A stretch of 64,000 nt of DNA from Anagrus nilaparvatae (GCA_022575985.1 JAKSXM010000272.1:22068501-22132500); one strand, 5' to 3'. Positions 11,456 through 22,800 are shown, counted from the first letter of the stretch. Numbers and translations are program-made. Notes: generated from the sequence alone by a model not told the origin.

Positions 11456-11680
11456 GAATACGTTCACTTATAACAGTTTTAACGTATATTTTCTAATTAT
11501 TATAAGTCCTAAAATTGAAATTACAATAAATCCCGAAATATAAATTATCCATAAGTCCATAAACCTAAAGTATTCTAAGTTCTTGTTCTTATCAGGGTCT
11601 GATTAGGCCCTGACTCCAACTTCAAATTATTCTAAGTCCTTTAATCGGAAGTATTCTAAGTCCATTTCACACCCCCTCCT
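11456..11680 (+). repeat. Array of about 30-bp degenerate repeats ('attctaagtcc'), one arm
   Basis: Variants of 'attctaagtcc' recur roughly every 30 bp. The opposite orientation of the same array lies at 12,880-13,165, and a third copy lies at 22,465-22,640. The pair at 11,456 and 13,165 therefore looks like inverted, internally repetitive ends of one about 1.7-kb element. Confidence 0.6.
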
Positions 11681-11914
11681 CCTAAAAACATCACTTTTTT
11701 ACCCACCCCTGACGAGCCGAACTTTTTCAATAATCCATCCAATGAACATGTTCCATGTTAAAAATGTATTACATTTTATTTTTCAGACTTTTCATAACTT
11801 CTGCGGTATGAAAAATGGCTTTTTTTAACATACTTATTTAGTAAATAAAAAAATGGAGGATTAAGATAGGAGTGGGGACAATTTTTTTTGTTAAATCCTG
11901 AAAAAGGCATATAC

Positions 11915-12114
11915 ACGGTCTTTGGGTGCTGGACGTGTTATTTTTAAAGTCAAATGACAAAAAAAAATTTAAGGGTTGGCATTAACACACACTAACACTA
12001 TTATATCGTAGTATAAATGAACGCGACATGCGGAGATGTCCCATTGATACCAACCTATGAATTTAATTTTGTCATATGACTTTAAAAATACCATGTCCAG
12101 CACCGGAAGACCGT
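11915..12114. repeat. Inverted repeat with about 48-bp arms
   Basis: The left arm begins at 'acggtc' (11,915) and runs to about 11,966. The right arm, about 12,067-12,114, is its imperfect reverse complement, sharing 'ggtgctggac' and 'ttttaaagtca'. The loop is about 100 bp. It is probably a small hairpin MITE nested inside the larger inverted-repeat element. A short open frame covering the right arm is not a gene. Confidence 0.7.
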
Positions 12115-12879
12115 GTAATAACAAAGATTTTGCAAGAAAAATTTTTCTTAAGTTCCCTTATGCAAAAAGTTAACAAAGTTGCCGAAACAGGGCAGATTTT
12201 TCGGTGTCTTTACTTTGCTTTCGCTAACAAGAGACCGCTACCTTTAGGAAACCAAAATACAAATTACTTTCATTAATATATTATTGAAAAAAACCACCGA
12301 TAACCTGCGTTTATTCCAACAGGCCTTCTAGGCATAAAAATACTGTGCAAAAGGCTTTTAAATAAAGTTTTTTGGTAATACTATTGCTTTTTAGTTAGTT
12401 AGTTCACAAAAACACTTCTTTGGTTAAAATTTTTTGGTATTAAAGTCATTTGTCAAGACTCGGATACCGTAATTTTTTATCGCTCATTTTCTCAATGTTT
12501 TAGCAAATTAACCAAATGGTCATTTTTGGCCCAAAATGATTAATTTTTAAATTATCTCAAAAATTGCAATTTTAGACAAAATTGGGTTTTATAGGTATCA
12601 ACAGTTTTCTAAAAACTTTTTTTTTTTAAATTCTATATTTGTCCTTCAGAATTATTTGTTTGTAAAATATTTTACCTTTTCAATTATTTATTTTAAATTC
12701 TCTTCTTTACAGTCAGTAAACTGAATGCCCATTTATGGCCCAAAATGATCAATTTTCAATTTGTTGCAAAAATCGTAGTTTTAACATAGAATATGTTTAT
12801 AAGGAGGGGTAACCTGTGAATCTGAAAATCAAGAGGAGGCAAATGTGTTTGATTTAAGGAAGGGAGGTCCAATGGTACT

Positions 12880-13165
12880 TGGACAAATTTAAATTTAGGC
12901 ACTTAGAATAATCCGGGGTTAGGGACTTAAAATAATTTCTATTTAAGGACTTAGAATAATTTACTTTTAGAGGCTTAGAAAAATTCAATTTTAGGGACTT
13001 AAAATAAACCGCGTTTAGAGACTTCTAATAATTCGAGTTGAAAGACTTAAAATATTTTCGATTTATGGACTTAGAATAATATAGGTTTACAAAATCAAAA
13101 TAATTTGGGTTTACAATCTTAACATCTAGTAAAGGTGATAATTACAAATTATAAGAATAGCGATT
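12880..13165 (-). repeat. Array of about 30-bp degenerate repeats ('ggacttagaataat'), opposite arm
   Basis: It contains around nine variants of 'acttagaataattt' on the plus strand, the reverse complement of the array at 11,456-11,680. The outer edge 'atctagtaaaggtgataatt' is the complement of the edge at 22,475-22,500, so the terminus of the family is near 13,165. Confidence 0.65.
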
Positions 13166-13449
13166 TTATTGTAATGTTGCTTATGATTTTTGTATTAAAA
13201 CTATTCCTTTTTAGAGGTTTAGTTTTCACGTCCTATAATTAGTCTTATAGCCCAATTAAAGTTTGTAATTATTGAATCCCAATATTTTCTTACCCTTTCT
13301 TCAAAAAAGTCAATTAATTAGATAATTTTAGCTCTGCTTCCAAAATATTGCAAAAAAAACCTTAAAATGGGGTAGTTTTTGCTGATTTTGTCTTCTACTT
13401 CTCAGCCACTTTGTACCCCAGATTGAGTATTTCATAATCAAAGCATGCC

Positions 13450-13596
13450 TACTTTTGTATTCTAATTTTGGTTCCTCAATGAGGAACCATTGTGATGGGT
13501 CAAATTTTGGTTTTTTATTTCTTGGCATATAAGCACGTTTCGAGACCTCGGGAAGCTAAAAAACCGTTTTTAAAAAAAGTCTGTATGTCTCTCTCT

Positions 13597-13650
<54 letters not shown>

Positions 13651-13760
13651 CTAGCCAGTGATATTTCATAAACATTATTTTTTTTTTCAAAAAATTTTTC
13701 ATCAAAAAATCTCAAACTAATTTTTTTTTTTTAATTTGGGATAACCTTTTTAATTAGTCA
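13450..13760 (+). mobile_element. Repeat family A, 5'-end fragment with long GT microsatellite
   Basis: It starts with the self-complementary 'ggttcctcaatgaggaacc' (13,471-13,489) and continues with 'catataagcacgttt-gagacctc', as in the copy at 22,912. A (CT)n(GT)n microsatellite occupies 13,590-13,648. The right end is truncated. Confidence 0.6.
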
Positions 13761-13764
13761 TTCC

Positions 13765-14895
13765 TCAGCTTCAGAGCCAAATGAAGTAGTACATAAAAAA
13801 TCACTAATTACAAATTAAATTATAAAATTAATTCACTTTTAATGGATGCCCTGATAATTTTTTACCCTATATTATAATTACATCGTTTTTGTTTTGTATT
13901 TTAGCCTTTGGTTGAAAATTAAACCAGTTTTGGTTGAAAATTCAACCAATTGGTTGAATAGTCACCCAAAGCAGCTCTACTGTGAAATTTTTTTAAAGAT
14001 ATTTTACTAAAACTTTTTAAGTAATTTTTCCAGTGCTAATTTGCGGTAAATCAATAATAAATTAACCTGTGCTAAATTATTACTACTCTGCAGTTGGGAG
14101 AAAACTTTATATTTCGTCACCGAAAAAATTTTATGGGATTTCAATAATCATTATCAGGTTGAAATTTGGATTATTTCCTTACCCCATAGTCAATATTTAG
14201 GTTCCCAAATTTTAGCAAAAGTTTATATTTAGTTATCCCAGTAAACGCTGGTTAAAAAAAATTTCGATTTTTTTGGTCCCAGTTCGGTCCACTATCTTGG
14301 ATTCCGGAAAAACTATTTTATAAATAAATTAAATTAAAATTATATGCTGAGATATCTGAATACTGACCCCAAAAATCCACTGGATAAGTAAAATAACTAA
14401 TTTTTATTTTGTAGTTATTTGGTTGGTCTGATATTTAAGGTTTCCAAAAAGACTATTTAAGGCCATTAAACAGTAATTTTTGTTTAATTTTTACGGACCA
14501 AAAAAACTTTAGTGTACTCAGCAATAAATATTTTTTTTATACTGAAAGTTTTGACTTTGGGTAATAAAAGGAGGGGGAAGTTATTTTTGTCTTGTAAACA
14601 AATTATTTATTCCCCTAGAGTGTATTTAAATCTTAACAATCTAATTCTATGGACTAAAAATAAGTTGGCTAGAAACCCCATAAAATTTAAGATTAACACA
14701 ATTGTTAAAATACTGCATATAACCTCCTCCAAGTTAATATTTTTTTTTTATTTTAACACAAACATATACATATATATAACTGGTTATTTGCATCATTTGC
14801 TCGCTTTTAATAAAATGATTTATTTTAGGAATATTAATTTAATGTAATTTTAAAAAATTATTGTCAAAGCAAATTACTTGTTATAAAGATTATTT
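13765..14895. other. Intergenic DNA, nothing recognised
   Basis: The sequence is AT-rich with short diverged direct repeats, for example 'ggttgaaaattaaacca' and 'ggttgaaaattcaacca' at about 13,910-13,960. The 111-codon plus-strand frame at 14,512-14,847 has low-complexity composition and no recognisable domain. Confidence 0.35.
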
Positions 14896-14919
14896 TTAAA
14901 AGGCTAAATATAATTTTAC

Positions 14920-15117
14920 CTGAGCGTAATGGAAGTAACAAGGAATGATTTTTATTCCTTCGAATTCTTCTTCAAGAGAAAACCTTAATGCTTCCTCAAA
15001 ATAACAGCTTGCGATTTCAGGATTAAATCCTGGAAAATTTACCTTTAAGTGTTGCCAAATGGCTTTATACGCCTTTTTAGTACTGTTACTTGTCAAACAC
15101 CACATTTTTGGCATTAC
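14920..15117 (-). CDS. Exon of a MULE-type transposase-derived protein
   Basis: This 66-codon open exon has a TTTTTAG acceptor just above 15,117 and a CAG/GTAAAA donor at 14,920. The translation reads like the core of a Mutator-like transposase: a 'Y-x2-IWQHL' helix, then FNPEIASCYFEEAL, then FEGIKIIPCYFHYAQ. The last block is the hallmark C-x2-H of MULE proteins. In MULEs the 'FE' is normally preceded by the second catalytic Asp; here that position is Tyr, so the enzyme is probably inactive or domesticated. I could not find the neighbouring exons. The clean splice sites and intact frame argue against random decay, but a single exon cannot prove a live gene. Confidence 0.6.
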
Positions 15118-15119
15118 CT

Positions 15120-16440
15120 AAAAATTTAATTAATAATTTGGCAACCATTTTTTATTTAAAAATCCATTACTAAAAAAATTTAATTTTTTTTAAGGTAGGA
15201 GTACACTTAAGGAAAGTGTATTTTAGTAAGTTTTTCAATTTTTTTTCCTCTTGTATAAGATACTCGTACATATTTTTTTAATTCGATTATAATACTTTAA
15301 ATACTTTTTTAGGTTAAAAAATAAAATTAAAGTTTTATAAAGGATATAGTTTAAAAATAGTGACAAAGTAGAAGCTTCAAGAAATCTGATTTTGCAATGC
15401 GGCAGTTAATTTCAGGATTAGGAGTTTTAAATCTTAAAAAATAAAAAGATTCTTAAAATGAAAAGTATATTACGTTAAATTGCCCTAAAAAACACATACA
15501 CAAAAAAATCAAAAAATCTTGTAAATCGGAGACAAAATTGCGAAAATTGATATTGTTTTTTTTAACCATTTTACCCTTGCTAATTAACCTACTAATGCCC
15601 AACTGACAGTTCTTGGACACTTAAATTTTTCGGTATTAAAAACTTTATATTTTAGGCTGAAAAACTCTCCTTGTAGGTAATTTAGGTCGCTGTTTTCATT
15701 TCTGGAGTCCGTTATTATCTGCAACCCCAACGAAACGAGATATCAACCCATAAAGGGTTAAATTTAAAATAATCCTTAAAGAAACTTAATATGTTCAAAA
15801 ATGCAAAAAAGTATTTATTTATAATTGAAAATAATGGCTAGGACTCCCAAAAGATGGAAAAAAATCAAATACTCATGTATTTGCCATTACCACCCTCCCT
15901 GGAGGTGTCTTTAGTAAGCATGGGGGTAAGTTTTAAAAATAAATGAAGGATTCAATATTCTTGGCCATAAAATTCACCTAGTTTTTAATTTGTGTCGCTT
16001 TTTTCATTTTTGCAGTCCGTTTTTACATACAACTCCTGCGAAATAAAATATTGTAACCACCTTGGGTGAAAAAATTTAGTCACTAGTGTGAACACATATT
16101 GTTCGGGCCGAGTTTCGCCGAGCAAACGTGCTAGTGATCATGTTAGTACGAAAACTTTTGGGCTCTTGATACTTGATATATGGCTCATTTTCATTTTTTG
16201 CAAAAATAGATTTAAAGAAAATAATATAAAAATGTTGTTTTGGTGCTGTAATTTTTAGAAAACATAAAATAAAAGATTTTTTTATTAAATAAGGATAAAC
16301 TGTTTATTGTCATTTTAACTTAGTGAAATTAAAAAAAATTTTATTATTGTGCTTAAAACCGCATATTTCTTGAGGTATAGAAAAGTTTTTTTATGCTTTT
16401 GTGAAAAAATAAGAAATTTTTGGTCATATTTTAAACTAAA
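15120..16440. repeat. Diverged direct repeats, no gene recognised
   Basis: Two related segments at about 15,640-15,755 and 15,955-16,065 share 'gcagtccgttttta'-like and 'gaaa-aa-ata' phrases roughly 315 bp apart. A GC-richer patch ('gccgagtttcgccgagc') sits at about 16,110. I see no convincing exon linking the MULE exon to the ORFs above it. Confidence 0.4.
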
Positions 16441-16466
16441 ATAGCATTTAAAACATTAATTTAAGG

Positions 16467-17400
16467 TTAAGTAGCTGTTGGTAACACATCTAAAATTAAG
16501 TGAAATACAGTGCCACCCAAGAACTCCAATGGGAACGCTTTTACATATCTGCGAATACAGGACGTTACCAGATATTGAATAGGCATCAAGTCGAATTTCG
16601 TGCCAAGGATGTATAGAAGGGCACACTTCACCCAATCATTTTTTGGTTGCATAATAGCTTGTAAGACTTCATCAATGGTGTTCTCTCGTACGATTCGGCC
16701 TTGGTGAATTTGGCAAAGTCATTCATTTTTCGGTGGGTTCGCCGCCTGATAATTTTAAATTGGGGATCCGTGAATCTTGTATCTTGTATCAACCCAAGAC
16801 AAAAATAGGGAAACAAAGAGATAGGGTCCCTTCTTCCCCCCATTTGGTGCATATTCGTGTCGTAACATTGGAGAAATGGCATATTTTCATTCAGTGGGAA
16901 GTGACGCGGGTAAGCCACGTTAGTGAAATGACCAAAGTGATGGAAGAAGTACTTCGGAAATTTAACCGCGTTCTCCTCGAAGAGATGTTTTTGGTCACCC
17001 ATTTGTAAATCAAAAAGTACCCCTTGGCCACTTTTACCTTCAAATTCAACTGCCAAGTGAAATTGCGCCAAAACAATGGGTGCTTCAGGATCATCGATAC
17101 AACAAAAATCTCTAATTCTTCTCAACACTGCCTGCGCATCCCCGCATTTCAGTCCATGAACGCAACTATAAAAGTATACATCCAAGAATGTTCCGTCGGC
17201 TATTAGAGGTGATGTATATCTGGCGACATTACGTGCGAAATTTTTCCAATCACTCGGACAAATTGTCAATTTTTCACCCTCAAGAGATCCACCGCTCTCC
17301 TTCGTTGTTGAATTGGATGCTAAACTCTTTATAGCTGGCTTGAGTACACGCTCTATGAATATTCTCTTAGAAGCTTTACCATTTATTTGATCCGTTACTA
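16467..17400 (-). pseudogene. Unrecognised protein-coding remnant, one frameshift
   Basis: An open frame runs from about 17,400 down to 16,628, longer than its first ATG suggests. It continues in another frame from 16,652 to a stop at 16,467, so one indel at about 16,640 separates the two halves. Composition is that of a real protein, and base composition is distinctly more GC-rich than the neighbourhood. Visible words are SPLIADGTFLDVYFY, RIRDFCCIDDPEAPIVLAQF and FPKYFFHHFGHF. 'ADGTF' is reminiscent of the first catalytic block of MULE transposases, but the rest does not follow that pattern. I do not recognise the family. It is collinear with the USP remnant upstream (17.9-19.1 kb) and may be part of the same ancient gene. 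Confidence 0.5.
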
Positions 17401-17457
17401 GGAAAAGCGCATAAATGCTATGGTATCTCCTTCACCACCGAGTTTTGATTCGTAAAA

Positions 17458-17825
17458 CTAATACCTATCTAATTCTCCAAATCTATTGGAATTTTTTATT
17501 AGACCTCTAAGATCTTTAAGGATTTTCGTGTTTTTCGACTTGAAGGAATTAGTTTTTTTTAAATTTAGGCGCCAAGGTTGGAACAAGTGGAAAGCGTTTA
17601 TTCCCGAACCGACAATTGCATATGAATCGAAATCATGCGTAATCGATTTAAAAGACTTCTCTGTAACCGGTGGGATCTTCTTCGCCTGACAAGGAATATT
17701 AGAGGTGCACTGTCCCGAACCGACAATTACATATGAATCTAAATCATGCGCAATCGATTTAAAAGACTCTGTAACCGGTGATCCCACTTCTTCGCCTGAC
17801 AAGGAATATTAGAGGTGCACTTGTC
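17458..17825 (-). pseudogene. ORF remnant containing a 111-bp in-frame tandem duplication
   Basis: A 114-codon minus-strand frame includes two copies of a 37-residue module (FKSIAHDLDSYVIVGSG and FKSITHDFDSYAIVGSG). The duplication is visible at the DNA level as 17,603-17,713 and 17,714-17,824. It lies between the USP remnant and the unrecognised ORF and is probably a linker of the same decayed gene. The function is unknown. Confidence 0.5.
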
Positions 17826-17905
17826 CATATTCTTCGATTTTCCAAACACTAAAATACGCGGGCTCGGATCGGCAAGGTGCTTTAGGACTGTGGGGATAGT
17901 GAACC

Positions 17906-19096
17906 TTACTTTTCTATCCTTGCGTACGTTAGTTTTCCTCCCTGTAAAGATAATTGAACCATGCGTTTCGACATGGCTTTGCTCGGCGTCGATCTGCCTA
18001 CGAATTTCTCGAGTCTCGGGCGTTCCACATTACATATCCGAGGTCCTAATTTTGATCCTTGCCCTGATTTTTCAGAGGATGTTGTCCTCATTGTCGAGTG
18101 CCGTGGAGTTTCACATTGGTGATGGTCATTGATTTTTACCGCGAAAATCATGTACGGGTCGCCGTGGAGTTCTATGGGAAGAACATGATGGTGGGTAATC
18201 GTCATATCATTACAAAGGATCCACTCGTTGCTACTTTGAGATAGTGCCGTGAAATAATGGGATGTTTCCGAAGTCTTGCCAAGGTCACGGTAAATTATTG
18301 CGGAGATCTTGTAAAACTCGCCCTGCAATTTAAACGTGTCCTTGGGGAGAAGGATTTTCATGGGTACTCGTTTACCTCTTTACAGGGATATCTTTATCAG
18401 GCACGTTCTCCTTTTTTCTCAGAAGGTCTTGGTAAATTGCGAGCTTTTCCTTATCATACGTACACAAATCGATCCTCAGAACAAGGACAGTCGGTGGCTT
18501 CTTCTCAAATTTAACTCGAATCTTCGAGCGCTCGGCACTCGATTGTTATTAATCTGGGGAGAAGAACATTCATGGGGGAAAGTACGCTCGTCGTCGAGCC
18601 AATCCATGTTCATGTCAAGTAAAGACTGCAGTCCTATAATCTGATGATGTAAGTGATCAAAGATCCGCAAACTGAAGACATTAGACTCATACGTGTGCGG
18701 ATGAGCGGCTTCAACGGAGCAGTCTTTACAAATAGAGGTTTCCACGCACATAAACTTGCAAATAGCTTCCAGGCCCGGGGATTTCGTAATAAGAAGATGG
18801 AAAAATTCACCTGGGTCTTGTTGGTGTTGCACGTTTATTTCAAGTACCTGCGCGATATCTAGAGAATCGAGGATGCATCTTTCGTAACGAAGGAGATATG
18901 GTTGGAGGAAATCATCTTCCTTTGCAATATCACGCAATTCCTTCAAATTGAAGACAATTTGCAGCAAACTGTTGGCGTAGCAAGATCTTCCATTTGGATT
19001 TTTGAGTCCAAAGATTCGCGAACGTTGAAAAGCCATTGTGTTATCGGTTAGAAAAAAATTATTAAGATTGTTCAAATTTATAGTATTAATATCCAT
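17906..19096 (-). pseudogene. Decayed ubiquitin-specific protease (USP/UCH family C19)
   Basis: The likely start is the ATG at 19,096 (MDINTINLNN). The Cys box reads GLKNPNGRSCYANSLLQ, with the catalytic Cys in 'SCYANS'; QQDPGEFFHLL follows in the place of the usual 'Q-D-A-H-E-F'. The usual His of that box is replaced. After the first frame ends at 18,476, the protein continues in another frame (PPTVLVLRIDL), hits a stop, and resumes in a third frame from about 18,361 with the His box TSETSHYFTALSQ. At least two frameshifts therefore make it non-functional. The frame upstream of 19,096 is antisense retrotransposon 5' sequence and not part of the protein. The USP fold cleaves ubiquitin from proteins; finding it about 3 kb from a MULE transposase exon parallels the intact USP-transposase fusion at 53.4 kb. 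Confidence 0.7.
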
Positions 19097-19107
19097 GATG
19101 AGTTCTT

Positions 19108-21800
19108 TTAAATTCACTCTCTGCGCCACACAGCCACCTTCAACTCCCCCGTCTATGGGGGCTCCTCGCATGGCCGACCCGAAACATGACCGGAATCGGC
19201 GGTACGAGAGAGGGGCGGTTGCAGAAGAGTATAGCAACAGATGCGGGCTAGGCAACCTTTCATTCTGGGGACTTCCAGCAGCTTTATACCCAACACCTGA
19301 AGCTCGCCCTGTGGTGAGTATCTCTAAAAGATCCATGCACCAAGCCGATTGACTGGACCGGGCTGCAGGAACCAGCCACCCGTCTATCCGTCAGCAAGGG
19401 CCAAAGGAGGCGCACGTCACTCAGGCCGTAGCCTAGAGGTTTTCATGACCACCCAGGATGTCAAAAATCAAAATAGAAGGTAATCAAAGCAGAAATAGAT
19501 GGAAAAAAAGGAAAAAGGAAGAGAAGAAGATAAACAAAGAAGAAAAAGAGAAGAACAGAAAATCAATTAAAAGGAAGATTTCCAAAGCAAGAGATACATT
19601 CATATATACATCCATTCCCAAGGCAGTAACGATAAAATTGCCGGAGGGTAGGGCTTATGCCTTTGTTCTAAAGCAAATAAAAGAGACGGTTAGCGGACAG
19701 GCCACGGAAGCCAAGATAAGTGCGGTAAGAAAAAACCAAGCGGGTAACGTACTGATCGAGATGAAGGGAAAGCAGGGCAAACAGCCCTTTTTGAAGCAGT
19801 GAAGACAACGATGGGAGAAAGTGTTACGGTAACTTGCCTGACACCACGGTGAACTCTCAAGATAAGGGAAATCGACTGTCTTGCCTCAGTAGAGGAAATA
19901 GAAGCAGCCTTGAAAGTCGCGGTGAGGGATCCTGGTCCTATCAAGGTAAGACTATCCCGACCTAATCTTCGGAATCAAAGGACAGCCACAGTTGAAATGA
20001 ACGAAAAAGCCGCTTTCAAGCTAGTTAAGAAAGGTAACATATTCCTGGGTCTCGGTAACTGTAGAGTAAGGTTACAGGCAACCCCACTCAGGTCTTTCAG
20101 ATGTATGGGATATGGCCACATAGCCTCCAAATGCGAAGGACCAGACAGAAGCAAATTATGTTTTAAGTGTGGAATGGAAAACCACAAGGTAGGGCAATAA
20201 ACGGGGCCCAATTGGGTAATCATCGTTCCCGTAGCTAGCATTACACTATTGGTCACCCTTGATGTTAAAAACGCCTTCAACTCAGCGAGGTGGGCGGAGT
20301 TTTTGAAGGGAATTAACAACTTCGCGGTACCTAAATACCTGATACGAGTCATGAGGAATTACCTCAGTGATCGGATGCTCCTATATGATACCCTAAAAAG
20401 GAAGAAGAGCAGAAGAGTGACAGCTGGCGCTGCTTAGGGATCAATCTTAGGCCTTGACCTGTGGAACATCTCATACGATAGTATCCTGATGTTGGAGCTA
20501 GCGGATGGCTGCTTCATGATAGGATACGCGGACGACATAGCCTTTGTGATCGTCGCGCAAAACGTGCAACAGGTGCAAGACAGCTTGAGCGTCTGCATGC
20601 TGCAAACAAGCGCATGGATGGAAGAGCATTGATTGAGCCTGGCGGCAGCGAAGACGGAAATCGTGATGTTCACAAGGAGGCGAATCAACACCCTCATCCC
20701 AATTCGTATTGATGAGGATACTATTATTGAGACGAAAAGAAGCTTAAACTGCGAACATATTTCTCAGAGAGTCAAGAAGGCAGGAACCACGATACGAGCC
20801 CTAAGCAGGCTCATGGCGAATATGAAAGGTCCAAAAAGCAGTAAGCGCAAACTCTTAATGTCCGTAACCCACTCCATTTTACTATATGGAGTGGAAATCT
20901 GGGCGGGGGCGCTAGAGAAGGTAATTTATGCAAAGGGCATGAAAAGTGTTCAGAGGCAAGGTGCCTTGAGGGTTTCCTGTGCGTACAGGACTGTCTCCGA
21001 AGCGGCAGTACTTGTGATTTCAGGTATTATCCCAATTGGGCTCCTCGCCAAAGAACGTAAACTTATCCATGACAGAAAGACAGAGGGTAACGTCAACCGC
21101 ATCAAAGCGGATGTTAGGAAAGAAAAGATGGTGGAGTGGCAGAGGCTCTGGGAGGACCGCGCAGACAGCAGATGGACCAAGCGTCTCATAAAAGAGGTGG
21201 CGCCGTGGATCGAAAGGGGACACGGGGATGTGAATTACTTCCTGACCCAGTTCCTCAGTGGTCATGGGCTTTTCCAGTCCTATCTCTTCAGGATGGGCAA
21301 GGTCGAAAGCCCCAAATGCGTGTTCTGTCCCGGTGAACGCGATGATGCGTATCACACGTTTTTTGTCTGTGTTCGCTGGGCGACCAAGAAAATAGCGATG
21401 GAATTAGAAATACCTATTTATTTATCTATTTATTTATTTATTTATCTATTTATTTATCTGTTTTTGACGGCTAGAAGGAAGTGACAGCATACAGGAGGGC
21501 CTAATATTAATTTTATTAAGATTCATTGTTTCAGCTTTTAGGCCAATTTTATTTTGGGACAGAGACAGTGAGGTCTCTAAAATGGAAGAAGAAACGAAAG
21601 GTTCCTCATTAAGTGAAGATACATGGCCTTGAGTCTGCCCGAAGTAATGTGATAACAGTTCCGGGCTGACTTTCATAAGGTATGAAGGGAGTGGAGTTTT
21701 AGTGGGTATGGCACGGTATTGTCGAGTACCATATAACCGAAAACCTCGGGCTGTCGGTATGCGTAATGCATTTCTCCACTTACTGCGCAAAAAAAAAAAA
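19108..21800 (+). mobile_element. R1-clade non-LTR retrotransposon, internally deleted and degenerate
   Basis: A GC-rich leader (about 19,108-19,457) is followed by gag remnants (19,458-20,200, frameshifted) ending in zinc-knuckle motifs. The endonuclease and the first part of the reverse transcriptase are missing. The sequence resumes at about 20,249 with VTLDVKNAFNSARW, then GYADDIAFVI (the RT active-site box) and a long C-terminal frame (20,633-21,484) ending in a Cys/His knuckle (CVFCPG, then H and C). In-frame stops lie at about 20,437 and 20,631. A 3' tail with a (TATT)n-like tract (21,412-21,460) ends in poly-A at 21,788. The motif order is that of R1/TRAS-type elements. It is not capable of independent movement. 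Confidence 0.85.
21410..21462. repeat. Microsatellite of tattta/tatcta units
   Basis: Tandem 'tatttatttatc' units were captured inside the 3' part of the retrotransposon reading frame, producing a repetitive SIYLFIYLFIY peptide. Confidence 0.85.
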
Positions 21801-22464
21801 CTATTTTTCGCATATAAACTATTTTTTTAGACACGATCACTCTATATATCCCAAAATATAGATGAAATCGTGCCTTATAAGTTTGCCTGTTGAAAAATTG
21901 GAAAAGTCTTGAAAATGTCTAATTCATGGAGAAATTTAGTCCCCAAAGGTCATTTTGATGCCTGTAAAATGCTTCTATCGAATGTCTGTGTATAGGTACA
22001 TATATTCGGATAGGTATATCCTGAAAATGTCAGAGCCTATTCGACGAATTAAAAAAAGCTCTTGATGAAGATTTTTAATTTGATCTTGTTGGGCCAGCAT
22101 GAAACCAAAATTTATTTTATCCAATTGCTTTCAAATATTCACTAAATGAATAATTGATTTCAGTTGTCAAAAAATTGATGAAGAATTTTAAAAAACGAAC
22201 TTTATTTCATTCAAAAGTTGTTAAATAATCCAACACCAATAAAAACCTTGGTTTAATTCATTTGCTTTCATAAAATCATATCAATATTAAAATTTCTTCA
22301 TTTTGTAGCCATAATTATTAGTATTGTAAACCAGTAAAATATAAAATATTAATAAAACTTATAACCGGTTTGTGTACACACAACCAAAATGCATGGAACA
22401 TGTTTACTTACATTTACATCTGTAATCTTACAGCATAGACACACAAAAAAAAATACAATTTCCT

Positions 22465-22640
22465 ATTTTTATAATTTGTAATTATCACCTTTACTAAATG
22501 TTAAGATTCTAAACCCAAACTATTATGATTTCCTAAACGCGTATTATTCTACGTCCCTAAATCAAAAAAATTTTCTAAGTCCCTAAACCCAAATTATTCT
22601 AAGTCCCAAAATTGAAATTATTCCAAGTCCCATTTGACCC
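22465..22640 (+). repeat. Terminal part of the 'attctaagtccc' repeat family (third copy)
   Basis: Starting at 'ataatttgtaattatcacc', this is the near-exact reverse complement of the outer edge at about 13,085-13,160. It is followed by about 30-bp repeats with 'attctaagtccc'. It shows that the family has a fixed terminus, supporting a mobile origin. Confidence 0.65.
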
Positions 22641-22800
22641 CCCCCCCCTTAAATGGGACATATTTGACCCCCCCCCCCTTAAATGGGACAAATTTGACCC
22701 CCCCTTAAATGGGACAAATTTGACCCCCCCCCCCCTTAAATGGGACAAATTTGACTACCCCCCTTAAATGGGACATATTTGACCCCCCCCCCTTAATTTT
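22632..22800. repeat. Tandem array of C-run repeats, about 30-35 bp, five to six copies
   Basis: The unit is 'tttgacccccccc' plus 'ttaaatgggaca', with C runs of about 6 to 12 bases. On the minus strand this gives five to six closely spaced G runs. It lies at the inner edge of the preceding repeat family. Confidence 0.9.

Noticed and set aside
16733..17206. Plus-strand frames of 60-91 codons
   Set aside because: They are shadows of the longer minus-strand open frame, which has the better protein composition.
19097..19336. N-terminal extension of the USP remnant above the ATG at 19,096
   Set aside because: This part is the antisense of the retrotransposon 5' leader, not USP sequence.
18653..19352. 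Plus-strand frames opposite the USP remnant
   Set aside because: They are shadows of the minus-strand USP coding sequence and the retrotransposon leader.
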